Of a stretch of DNA of 64,000 bases, positions 56,851 to 64,000 are shown piece after piece. The translations under genes were made by a program, and so were the position numbers. The stretch covers positions 966,630-1,030,629 of the forward strand of contig NZ_CP045687.1 of NCBI RefSeq assembly GCF_009601705.1. The letters run 5' to 3'. This DNA is from Sulfolobus sp. E5-1-F. Lineage in GTDB: Archaea; Thermoproteota; Thermoprotei_A; Sulfolobales; Sulfolobaceae. How positions within the stretch are numbered: position 1 is the stretch's first letter; each line of letters opens with the position of its first letter. Below the pieces are notes generated by a model. It saw nothing but the letters and a program-made list of their open reading frames with translations. It searched no databases and had not been told where the DNA came from.

Positions 56851-57188
56851 GATAAATCCTAAAAGGAACTGAAAGGTGAAAGCTGGATATCGTCTATAGA
56901 CGTAGTCCAATAGATAAATCCACAAAGGAACTGAAAGCTAAGGATTTTGAAATAAGAGAATTTGACGCACTATGATAAATCCTAAAAGGAACTGAAAGGC
57001 TACAATAAACTGAAGATTCTGTCTCACCCTGTTCTTCGATAAATCTTAGAAAGAACTGAAAGGGTTTAGTGATGATAGGCCAGTCCCGCTGAACTATGAT
57101 GATAAATCACAGAAGGAACTGAAAGGATGAAATTTAGAGTTGTATAAAATCTTATTCTACATATGGCAAATCTCCCAAAAATTGAAAG
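56851..57188 (+). CRISPR. Mini-array A6, five repeats with an altered handle plus a terminal relic
   Basis: Repeats at 56851, 56913, 56974, 57038 and 57101. All end AACTGAAAG instead of AATTGAAAG, so crRNAs would carry ACUGAAAG. Their middles differ (TAAAAGG, ACAAAGG, TAAAAGG, TTAGAAAG, ACAGAAGG). A decayed terminal repeat in register (57164-57188) keeps AATTGAAAG. Spacers are 36-39 nt. cas6 lies 280 bp downstream on the opposite strand. Confidence 0.92.
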
Positions 57189-57469
57189 ATGTTCTTATTG
57201 TCGCTTAAAAATCAAGAAAACCTCGCCTTTTATGATAGACCCAAAATCACCTCCTTAAAAAATAAATCTACAGTATTACTAAGCGTTTTCTATAATTTAA
57301 CTAAAAATCCTCTACATTGAATATATTATCAATAAGTGATAGAATGAATAAAAGTCTGAAATCCTCCCTCTTCACGTTATTCTTGAACAAGGTGAAGAGG
57401 GAATAGAGGAGCATTGGCAAAAAGAAGCCTAACTGTTAGGGCAAGGTTGTTCACGGAAAATTACTACAT
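57189..57469. other. Gap between A6 and cas6, with a strong hairpin
   Basis: CCCTCTTCAC (57366-57375) and GTGAAGAGGG (57392-57401) form a perfect 10-bp stem with a 16-nt loop. It could terminate cas6 transcription or be part of a small RNA. No gene is recognised. Confidence 0.4.
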
Positions 57470-58252
57470 CTATTCAAGGAATGTGACTTCTACTTCTCCA
57501 AAACCTATATTTCTGCTCTTTCCTATACCGAAGTAGTTTGCGTAATCTAAGAGCCTTCTGATGTTTTCCCTTAATTTACTTCCCTTCTTAGCTTTTAATT
57601 CAAATAAAACCCATCCCACAAACCCCTTATTAGGTATGTTCCCATAATATGCAGTTAAAGGCCTTATCCTATAATTTACTTCTCTAAAATAATATAGGGT
57701 CTTTGTACCAGTTACTCCAACGATCTTGCTATTCATATATCTGTTCCAATGGGAGACTATGGAGTAAAAGAGGAGTGGAACGTAAGGGAACAAGACATAT
57801 CTATTGGCTTTTCTTTTTATGCTTGGTCTTGGTGGTTGTAGGAGTGTTGGTGTCTTAAAGTGAATTTTATAAAATCTGGCATCTTTAACCTTAAACTCTT
57901 CCTTCACTATTATATTTTCCAACTCAACGTGAAATTTCGTATTGTAAATTTCCTTATCAACGCTTTCTGTCTTTACCACTTCCTTTACGACATCCTCTAA
58001 TAAGGTGTTTACGGTAAATGTGTATGTGTTTTCAGCCTTTAGCACTATTTTACTTTTACCCGTGGAGTATAGGGGTTTACCTTGATCTTTTATTACGGTT
58101 ATTCTTAAGGGTTTGTGTGGTTCCTTGCTTTCAATGATCTTTGAGTAGGTTGGGGAGAAGGATAAGAATAAGGTCCTACTGAGTTTGGATGTAAAAGGGG
58201 GAACGATCACGTCATTAGAGGTTTTTAGTTGAAATTGTAAAGTATAAATCAC
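57470..58252 (-). CDS. cas6: Cas6 crRNA endoribonuclease
   Basis: Cas6 cuts the repeat of the array transcript, leaving the 8-nt handle on each crRNA for both I-A and type III complexes. I start it at the GTG at 58252 ([20 protein letters not shown]), because the 26 residues upstream come from the IS-derived flank. About 260 aa. RAMP-fold signs: a beta-rich start, [12 protein letters not shown], and the C-terminal glycine-rich loop [18 protein letters not shown]. No clear catalytic His is evident, as in other Sulfolobales Cas6. It stands alone, between mini-array A6 and an IS remnant whose right end lies 57 bp upstream. Confidence 0.85.
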   Translation of the reverse strand: MIYTLQFQLKTSNDVIVPPFTSKLSRTLFLSFSPTYSKIIESKEPHKPLRITVIKDQGKPLYSTGKSKIVLKAENTYTFTVNTLLEDVVKEVVKTESVDKEIYNTKFHVELENIIVKEEFKVKDARFYKIHFKTPTLLQPPRPSIKRKANRYVLFPYVPLLFYSIVSHWNRYMNSKIVGVTGTKTLYYFREVNYRIRPLTAYYGNIPNKGFVGWVLFELKAKKGSKLRENIRRLLDYANYFGIGKSRNIGFGEVEVTFLE

Positions 58253-58308
58253 AGTATTAAAAAGTATATAACATAACTTTAAACTTAACTCGAGCAATTG
58301 GACAGTAG

Positions 58309-58992
58309 CGAGTGTGGTCAACAATTTCATACATTTGAAATATTTACATTTATATAATTATTACTCTTTATCCACTAAATACACTTGAGAGTAAAGAAGG
58401 TTGTAGAGTAGGAAGAAGATTGAGAGCCAACTCTTTAACCATTAAAATAGGGGAAAGTTCATGGGGGGAGCCTATCCTTTAATGTCATTGCTCGGCGTAA
58501 TTCCTCCTACCAAACCCTCTTATGCCCAACATTAAACCAGTCAAGGGACTGATATCCCGTCATGTAAGTAAACTACCCTATTAACCCTCCTAACTAATAA
58601 TTCCCCTAACGTTAACGATCAACACGTGAAAACTCCTCAACACAACATCCCTAATAATCCAAGCGTAGTAATAATTACCCCTAACGCAAACAACCTTAGT
58701 CCCGTAAATACCACTCAAGAATACACATACTTAACCCTACCAAGCCTCTTATAATAGTAGAGCAAAGGGATAAGTCAGCTAAATAACTAGGCTTAACGCT
58801 ATCTCCTCCATAACGTGAAATCTTGGCTTAAGATTAATATAAGGATTAAGATAACTTGGGTGAGCACAGAGATATTCCATCTATTACACATGTGTATGCC
58901 AACAAAAATCCCATGCTCACCCAAAAAGGTATTACGCCAAACAAAAGTATTTATTTTGTTCATGAAAACACTTTACACACTTTATTTCAAAT
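58309..58992 (-). mobile_element. Decayed insertion sequence, remnant 3 (most complete)
   Basis: Reverse-strand copy of the elements at 6415 and 10717. It reaches from the CGAGTGTGGTCAA end at 58309 to a left end near GAAAGCAATTTACTTAATTT at 58992. It keeps the TGGGTGAGCA / TGCTCACCCA inverted repeat and a transposase frame with several stops. The short ORF-like stretch ITWVST-IF-LL-MC is shared with 56345-56516 because the DNA is shared. Confidence 0.6.
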
Positions 58993-59020
58993 TAAGTAAA
59001 TTGCTTTCCACATTCTTTTC

Positions 59021-59139
59021 GAGAGAGATTACGCCCTTAGACAAGACCTACTTGAATGGAATACAGTATATTTTAGAGATAGTCTGATATAATTTTACTA
59101 ATAGTTCTCGAATAAGATGACTGTATGAGAACACTCCTC
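59021..59139 (+). mobile_element. Transposase C-terminus and IS end
   Basis: RDYALRQDLLEWNTVYFRDS and a stop, followed by the end motif ending in ACTGTATGAGAACACTCCTC. Same element as at 49570-49790. Only this end remains, abutting the vap region. Confidence 0.45.
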
Positions 59140-59187
59140 TATATTTCAACTAACGTTTTAAGTTATTATGGTTTAATTTAATATTAT

Positions 59188-59418
59188 ATGATAGATGAGA
59201 AGGCTTTGAAGGAGTGGATTGAGAGATTTAATGAAGCTAAGGAAATTAGGAGAAAATATGCAGACTGGGACTTCATAAGATCACAACCAACAAAAATAAG
59301 AATAGCACTAGAATACTACGTAGAGACCGGCGATTTATATAATGCATCAAAGATATCTGGAATGAGTATGGAAGAATTTAACGAATTGAGAATAAGGGCG
59401 AGGATTCCCAGTATATGA
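59188..59418 (+). CDS. vapB: VapB-like antitoxin (UPF0175-type)
   Basis: A 76-aa protein whose C-terminal half (ALEYYVETGDLYNASKISGM ... MEEFNELR) resembles the UPF0175/HTH antitoxins that pair with PIN toxins in archaea. The N-terminal half (ALKEWIERFNEAKEIRRKYA) is helical and may bind the toxin. It overlaps vapC by ATGA, so the two are co-translated. The first 45 codons and 31 bp upstream are identical to the copy at 59934. Confidence 0.8.
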   Translation: MIDEKALKEWIERFNEAKEIRRKYADWDFIRSQPTKIRIALEYYVETGDLYNASKISGMSMEEFNELRIRARIPSI

Positions 59419-59927
59419 TTGCTATTGCAGATACATCGTTTTTGATAGATTGGGTTAGATACTCAAAACGGGATCTAATTTTTCATATTTTCGACCTTGT
59501 TTATGTTCCAGAATCTGTATTTAATGAGGTTAGAAGTGAAAGAACGCTCTTATGGATTGCTCAGGGACTAGAGAGTAATAAACTTGCAATATTCCCAGAA
59601 CTACCCCAAATTAGAGATGAGGCATTGAGATTAGTTTATGAGACCAGAAGACTTCCACTAAGACCCGTTGATTATCCAGAAGCTTATTGTGTAGTTGTCG
59701 GTAAGGTCTTGAGATATACTGTATTAACGGAAAATGGAGGTGCTGTAGCGCTAGTAAATTACTACAAGGAATATATGGACGTAAAGGTTATGAGAGCATT
59801 GGAAGTCTTAGTTGAACTTCACAGAAATGGATTAGTAACAGACATAAGAAACGAAATTAAGGAGTATTCTAGGGAGACTGGGCACATGTTTTCTAATAAA
59901 GATTTAAGTTATTATGGTTTAATTTAA
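59415..59927 (+). CDS. vapC: VapC-like PIN-domain toxin
   Basis: A 170-aa PIN-domain protein, expected to be a metal-dependent ribonuclease toxin. Conserved acids: Asp in IADTSFLIDW at the N-terminus, Glu in VPESVFNEVRSE, Asp/Glu in PVDYPEAYCVV, and TENGGAVALV at the fourth position. The C-terminal extension (MRALEVLVELHRNGL onward, about 45 aa) is longer than in minimal VapC. It is framed by vapB upstream and a partial duplicate of vapB downstream. Confidence 0.85.
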   Translation: MIAIADTSFLIDWVRYSKRDLIFHIFDLVYVPESVFNEVRSERTLLWIAQGLESNKLAIFPELPQIRDEALRLVYETRRLPLRPVDYPEAYCVVVGKVLRYTVLTENGGAVALVNYYKEYMDVKVMRALEVLVELHRNGLVTDIRNEIKEYSRETGHMFSNKDLSYYGLI

Positions 59928-59933
59928 TATTAT

Positions 59934-60170
59934 ATGATAGATGAGAAGGCTTTGAAGGAGTGGATTGAGAGATTTAATGAAGCTAAGGAAATTAGGAGAA
60001 AATATGCAGACTGGGACTTCATAAGATCACAACCAACAAAAATAAGAATAGCACTAGAATACTACGTAGAAACAGGGGACTATAGAGGTGCTTCAGAAAT
60101 GGCTGGAATGGCAATAGATGAGTTTGTGGACTTCGCTAAAGATAAAGCTAAGATTCCTACAGTTCTTTAA
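59934..60170 (+). CDS. Second, orphan VapB-like antitoxin
   Basis: A 78-aa protein beginning exactly like the 59188 antitoxin (168 bp identical at DNA level, 59157-59324 and 59903-60070), then diverging to GDYRGASEMAGMAIDEFVDF ... KIPTVL. No vapC follows; the next bases are intergenic and then a MITE. It may neutralise the upstream toxin, or be the remnant of a tandem module that lost its toxin. Confidence 0.75.
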   Translation: MIDEKALKEWIERFNEAKEIRRKYADWDFIRSQPTKIRIALEYYVETGDYRGASEMAGMAIDEFVDFAKDKAKIPTVL

Positions 60171-60279
60171 CAAACGAAACAAGGCAATTTACAGAGCACT
60201 AATCTGCTAAGTTATTAAGGAAAATGAGTATTAATGTTGCGTTTACATAATGATTTTTGAGTTCACTGAAAGGGCTTTC

Positions 60280-60441
60280 TAGTACTTTACGTAAATTTAC
60301 CTCAAATACTAACACAGATTCTCTTCAAGGAGATTTCAATAATCGTAAATACACCAAGCGTGTATAGTATAAATACACCTTAAATCCTACATTGGAAAAA
60401 TTAAACGTTATATACTATAGGTAATTTTCAGCAAACTACTA
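60280..60441 (-). mobile_element. MITE copy 10
   Basis: Inverted, well-conserved copy from TAGTACTTTACGTAAATTTA to CAGCAAACTACTA, between vap and the type III operon. No target duplication. Confidence 0.7.
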
Positions 60442-60535
60442 TTGATGAACCTTCTTCACTGATAGAGTTACATGATAAACACTTCTTCTAAGTATGCTTA
60501 AAAAAGACTTGCTATTTTTCAAACTTCCTCATTTG

Positions 60536-61294
60536 TTAACTCAGATATTCCCTAAGTTCGGTGAATTTGGGAGTCTCAATAACGTTATTTATAACTGCAT
60601 ACTCGCTTTCCTTTTCGTCTAGTACAATGTAACCAATACCCCTAGACTTACTTCCTCCAATGAAGTAGCCAATCTCTTTCAAGAACTTTAAAGTATTTTT
60701 CCATAATTCAAACTCATTTCTAACTATGACTCTAACCTCAATCTTTTCAGTATCAACTATCTCCTCACCAAACAAATGTCCTTCAGAACCCTTTTTACTC
60801 TTCCTTTCAATAGTAACGTGTATTCTCTCCATGATCCTTGAATCGCGAATAACGCTATCCGAAATAGTTATACCTCCTGCGAAATAATTACTTCCATATA
60901 ACCTCTCTATTGGACAGTTGTATTCGTTGTAAAGTTTCATCAGATCAGTCAAACTTCCACTATCCAGTTTATCAACATTTATACCATTTTGTGTAATAAC
61001 ATCCTTACCAATTTCGCTTATGGCTATCCTTCTGAACTTCTCATCGCTCTTCAGTAAGGTATTTATCGTTTTAACGTCTACCTCTTTTTTACTGTGCCCC
61101 TCAAAATGTTCTTCACTGTTGAAAATGATCTCACTAACCCTTCTAAACATTCCCTTCCAACTACTGGCAGGGATCATTACTTCATCTGCACCTATCCTCA
61201 ATTGACGTAACACGTTGTCACCTACCTCTTGACCTCCACCTACCCTGAAACCAGTCCTTAATCTGAAATTCAGCCTGAAAACCTGAATAGACAT
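60536..61294 (-). CDS. Type III Cas7-like RAMP (Csm3-like), right operon
   Basis: A 252-aa RAMP protein, last gene of the leftward operon that starts beyond the right edge. Motifs: LRTGFRVGGGQEVGDNVLRQ, a Csm3-like start; EVMIPASSWKGMFRRVSEII, the RAMP helix motif; ISDSVIRDSRIMERIHVTI; and the glycine-rich IGGSKSRGIGYIVL. It probably forms part of the crRNA-binding backbone and may carry the target-RNA cleavage Asp (ITISDS). It begins 2 bases from the stop of the Csx10-like gene. Confidence 0.8.
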   Translation of the reverse strand: MSIQVFRLNFRLRTGFRVGGGQEVGDNVLRQLRIGADEVMIPASSWKGMFRRVSEIIFNSEEHFEGHSKKEVDVKTINTLLKSDEKFRRIAISEIGKDVITQNGINVDKLDSGSLTDLMKLYNEYNCPIERLYGSNYFAGGITISDSVIRDSRIMERIHVTIERKSKKGSEGHLFGEEIVDTEKIEVRVIVRNEFELWKNTLKFLKEIGYFIGGSKSRGIGYIVLDEKESEYAVINNVIETPKFTELREYLS

Positions 61295-61295
61295 T

Positions 61296-62210
61296 CTAAC
61301 TCACCTTATCAAGTAGTGACTTTAAGTCTGATATTCTGAACATGAAATTTAGACCAGCGGGCATCAAACTCTTCTCACTACTAAAGCTCTCAACGTAAAC
61401 TAGCGAACCTTCCTTAAGCGTCTCAAAAACTGGCTTTTGACCGCTAAAACTATCAACAGTAAACCAGCCGGAGTAAATTGATTTATCCCCTATGATGTAT
61501 TTAGCTTTAAAGAACGTTTTACCAAATAGCGATGTTACACAAGGCGATAGACAGTATAACAACCCTTTAGACTGGTCCAATGAAACTTCCCTAACCTTTT
61601 CAACGTCGACAATCTTATTGCCCCTATTCTTTCCCCTACCAATCTTTATTCTCTTAATAGTATCAATAATTTCAGAGTCTGAGGCAATAGCCCACATTTC
61701 ATCAAATTGCTTGTACTCATAGGCGAACAACATTCCCTTATATGACGATATTGATGTTTTATCAATAGCTACGTGCATTTGAATAATTGATTTACTCGAG
61801 AATCCTTTGTACTTGTTCTCCTTATCAGTCTCCCCCTCATATGTTATTAAAGATCCGATCTTTGGCTTGGGGTATTTACCCTCTATGTTCAATTTCATTA
61901 TTTCCTCAATTGGCTTATTAGCGTCAAACTCCTTTTCCTTTCTCTCAAGTATCTTTTTAGCCTCAATGAACTCATCACCCTTCCTCTCAGTAGCAGGGCT
62001 AAAGTAATGGGCTGGCGCAGTCCTAATTGGATAAGCTGGGGATACGTAAAAGTTCTCGTCAATCTTCCCGGTTTGGTTATAGTATTCAGCTAGTATAGCT
62101 CCCCTAAGAGTTGTTGAAGGAATGTAGTTCGTTATTGAGAAGTAGTAATTCCTAATTCTCCTCATTTGAGTAGTTATGTAGCCTTTAACCTTTAACCTTA
62201 TTAACATCAT
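61296..62210 (-). CDS. Csx10/Cas5-like RAMP, right type III operon
   Basis: A 304-aa protein with YIPSTTLRGAILAEYYNQTG near residue 30, the Csx10-like RAMP motif, followed by VSPAYPIRTAPAHYF. The basic glycine-rich GRGKNRGNKIVDVEKV lies near residue 195. The C-terminal half ends without a classic G-loop. In III-D-like systems Csx10 is the Cas5-type subunit that holds the crRNA handle near Cas10, consistent with a place in this operon. It overlaps the gene on its right by 4 bp (ATGA). A Cmr3-like role is an alternative. Confidence 0.7.
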   Translation of the reverse strand: MMLIRLKVKGYITTQMRRIRNYYFSITNYIPSTTLRGAILAEYYNQTGKIDENFYVSPAYPIRTAPAHYFSPATERKGDEFIEAKKILERKEKEFDANKPIEEIMKLNIEGKYPKPKIGSLITYEGETDKENKYKGFSSKSIIQMHVAIDKTSISSYKGMLFAYEYKQFDEMWAIASDSEIIDTIKRIKIGRGKNRGNKIVDVEKVREVSLDQSKGLLYCLSPCVTSLFGKTFFKAKYIIGDKSIYSGWFTVDSFSGQKPVFETLKEGSLVYVESFSSEKSLMPAGLNFMFRISDLKSLLDKVS

Positions 62211-62827
62211 TTGCCCTCAACCTCCCACAAATATTTGGAAAGTTGGTTTAATATTCCCTTAATTTCATCATCGCACCTAACGGTCTTACAAATCTCCTCA
62301 ACGTTATTTACCTTTACGTCAACCATAGTATTCCTTCCCAATCTCCAATACCTTAAACCCAGAATAGAGTAAAGTAAAAGTTTAAACAACCTCTCATCAT
62401 TGCAATTGTAGTGAATTGTAAAGGAAATGTCACTATTTGGCAATATGATTTGTTGAGTAAAAAGGGAACCCTCCTTAGCCTTTTGCGTTTTATCATCAAT
62501 TGAAACTCTAGTTATATGTGATACACGGTAATTAGCTTGGGAAACCTCTATAGTGAAACACGACGTAAGGGAATCTGGATAACCGAAAAGCTTACAAACG
62601 TCACAAATCCCATTTTTGTGAGCTTCCTTAATGCTTTCAGGCTCTATTTCCCCACATGACGTAAACCCTTTAGGTAATAAATTATGTACTGCAGTCCTCA
62701 TTGCGCCCTTTATTGTTGATGGTGGAACTCCTAATGGGTTTAGAGGTATATCAATAGAGCTTATAGTACTTCCTCCAGCTATTGTGAGTGAACCCAAATT
62801 CTTCATGCTAACCTTAATCGATATCAT
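62207..62827 (-). CDS. Type III Cas7-like RAMP next to cas10
   Basis: A 206-aa Cas7-family protein. PLNPLGVPPSTIKGAMRTAV near residue 28 is the RAMP motif. Cysteines in FTSCGEIE and GICDVCKLFGYPD form the zinc-binding 'CxxCxLFG' block found in Csm3/Cmr4-type proteins. GLRYWRLGRNTMVDVKV near the C-terminus is the G-loop in a diverged form. It overlaps the cas10 stop by 4 bp. It differs from all three RAMPs of the 11-15 kb cluster, so this is a separate type III system. Confidence 0.78.
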   Translation of the reverse strand: MISIKVSMKNLGSLTIAGGSTISSIDIPLNPLGVPPSTIKGAMRTAVHNLLPKGFTSCGEIEPESIKEAHKNGICDVCKLFGYPDSLTSCFTIEVSQANYRVSHITRVSIDDKTQKAKEGSLFTQQIILPNSDISFTIHYNCNDERLFKLLLYSILGLRYWRLGRNTMVDVKVNNVEEICKTVRCDDEIKGILNQLSKYLWEVEGK

Positions 62828-64000
62828 ATTCCCACCCTAATTGACTTTAAGATGAAATAGTAATCGTAAAGTGGAAACACGAAATTATCCCTATCCTTTA
62901 AAGTGAAATTAATTATCTTCCTAGTCAAATCGTTTTCCTCGCTCTTAGCCTTAGCCCTTATCAAGTAGGCTAAAGTATTGTAAAACTCGTGAGTATCAGC
63001 GTAATTGACGAAATTCTCTAAAGGTCTAATCTTATCCCTAATTACCTTCCTTCCCTCTTCCGGATTCCCATACAACTCAATGAGCTTTCCAAAGTCATTC
63101 AATTCCATCATTCTTAGGAAATTCTCTACATCATCAATGTCATTGGAAACCATTAACAAACTCTCCTTCTTTTTCCTATAACTTTCCAAATCACTCTTAA
63201 CAACACCCTCACTTGCCAAAGTCGAAGAAAACACCAAAACCCCTATTGAGGACTTCTCACCCGTATGGATCTTGCTCTCTTCCATAAGCGCATTTACAGC
63301 ATTATAAGCGAATTGTACTGGGTGGTCTGGCTTAACAGATATAACACCCACCTTGAACGTAAACCCCGTATAATTTACACTATTCTTAAACATTTTAACA
63401 GCAAATGGCACTGCAATCGCTGAGGGCGACAATAACATTATATCATCACCACCTAAGTAAAGCACACCTAGTAAAATCCTTGAGACCAGATCCTTCTTAA
63501 TTGACTCATCATTAGAAGCCCTCATAATTTCCAGTAACGTATCGTAGAACATCTTCTTCACTCCAAAATCTAACCTAAAACTCTTATCTACATACTCTGA
63601 AAACGTAACAGTATTTCCAAAGATCTTTCCAGCGTTATTCCCATCAGCCTTAATTAAGGCAACATATCTACTATCAGAAATATTACGATAACCCGCAATA
63701 ATCTCCATGGCGTATTTACTAGCGTACTCATCACTCTTACGCTCAAATTTTATATCGTTCCTAGGACAAATCTTAATAAGTTTTTGTCCCTCATCAACTA
63801 GAGTATATGTAGATTTATACTTGGCCATAAAACCTCTATCCTTAGATAGGTTCCTAACTAGTTTACAAGTCTCACATAAGTACTCGCCATCCTCACTCTC
63901 ATCAACAGCCGGCCTTATCCCACAATTATCACAAACTCTATGCAAACCATAGGAGTAAACTCTCCCATCTCCATTAATCAAATACCTCTCATAACTCTTA
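62824..64000 (-). CDS. cas10: Cas10 of a second type III system, C-terminal part
   Basis: The frame stays open to the right edge, so the N-terminus (and any HD domain) is outside the window; about 390 residues are visible. Seen in order: a zinc finger (CDNC ... CETC), YVALIKADGNNAGKIFG as the first palm motif, and VLYLGGDDIMLLSP with the catalytic GGDD. The latter makes cyclic oligoadenylate when target RNA is bound. A helical C-terminal domain follows. A TTG at 63981 could be mistaken for the start, but the residues upstream (KSYERYL) continue the same frame. It leads the operon of Cas7-like, Csx10-like and Cas7-like genes to its left. Confidence 0.92.
   Translation of the reverse strand, partial: KSYERYLINGDGRVYSYGLHRVCDNCGIRPAVDESEDGEYLCETCKLVRNLSKDRGFMAKYKSTYTLVDEGQKLIKICPRNDIKFERKSDEYASKYAMEIIAGYRNISDSRYVALIKADGNNAGKIFGNTVTFSEYVDKSFRLDFGVKKMFYDTLLEIMRASNDESIKKDLVSRILLGVLYLGGDDIMLLSPSAIAVPFAVKMFKNSVNYTGFTFKVGVISVKPDHPVQFAYNAVNALMEESKIHTGEKSSIGVLVFSSTLASEGVVKSDLESYRKKKESLLMVSNDIDDVENFLRMMELNDFGKLIELYGNPEEGRKVIRDKIRPLENFVNYADTHEFYNTLAYLIRAKAKSEENDLTRKIINFTLKDRDNFVFPLYDYYFILKSIRVGI

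Noticed and set aside
56263-59087. Similar short frames at 56263-56514 (minus) and 58815-59087 (plus) sharing ITWVST-IF-LL
   Set aside because: The similarity comes from shared IS DNA; both overlap inverted repeats and have different ends, so a conserved protein is not supported.
63981-63981. TTG as the start of the right-hand Cas10
   Set aside because: The frame continues to the window edge, and the protein would lack its N-terminal domains; the gene is simply cut by the window.

Overview
The window is an AT-rich stretch of an archaeal chromosome, almost certainly from the order Sulfolobales. The basis is type I-A cas genes with csa1 and csa5, CRISPR repeats ending in the 8-nt handle ATTGAAAG, a Crn1 ring nuclease, a III-D-like Csm cluster, TATA-box promoters close to start codons, GTG/TTG starts, and a secreted protein with thermopsin-type repeats. 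I cannot fix the genus.

The region is a CRISPR super-locus. Six arrays hold about 282 repeats: A1 (1090-4726, 61 repeats of a GTTTTAG...GTTGTTAC type), A2 (8130-10705, 41), A3 (18633-21533, 45, minus), A4 (29886-33159, 51), A5 (41727-46772, 79, minus) and A6 (56851-57125, 5). A2 to A6 share one repeat family and a long (up to about 450 bp) conserved leader with an internal palindrome. Around them lie a Cmr3 C-terminus (left edge), a Cas2-Cas4 pair, an eight-gene type III-D-like effector (11307-18438), Crn1, Cas4-Csa1, the I-A interference operon csa5-cas7-cas5-cas8a2-cas3'-cas3'' (34083-39564), Cas1-Cas2, Cas6, a VapBC module with a duplicated vapB, and a second type III operon running off the right edge (Cas10 with GGDD, two Cas7-like and one Csx10-like protein). 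Non-CRISPR genes are an MFS transporter, a coiled-coil protein, a multi-pass membrane protein, a 1075-aa surface protein, and a cyclase-family enzyme paired with an acyl-CoA synthetase.

The genes form a complete immune circuit. Csa1, Cas1, Cas2 and Cas4 add spacers at the leaders. Cas6 processes transcripts to crRNAs with an AUUGAAAG handle. The I-A complex with split Cas3 attacks DNA. The type III complexes attack transcripts and should make cyclic oligoadenylate through the Cas10 GGDD sites, and Crn1 should switch that signal off.

The most unusual content is between the genes. At seven or more intergenic sites, unrelated 20-25 bp direct repeats lie 62-69 bp apart, the spacing of a real repeat-spacer unit here. 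One interrupts a MITE whose intact relatives lack the duplication, so it reads as a single spacer inserted with target-site duplication. Another grew into a five-repeat array with a novel repeat (24157-24427). I read these as off-target spacer integrations by Cas1-Cas2 ('neo-CRISPRs') at different stages of growth and decay. The same intergenic DNA holds about ten copies of a roughly 160-bp MITE (two with exact 6-bp target duplications, one inside the A1 leader) and decayed insertion-sequence remnants.
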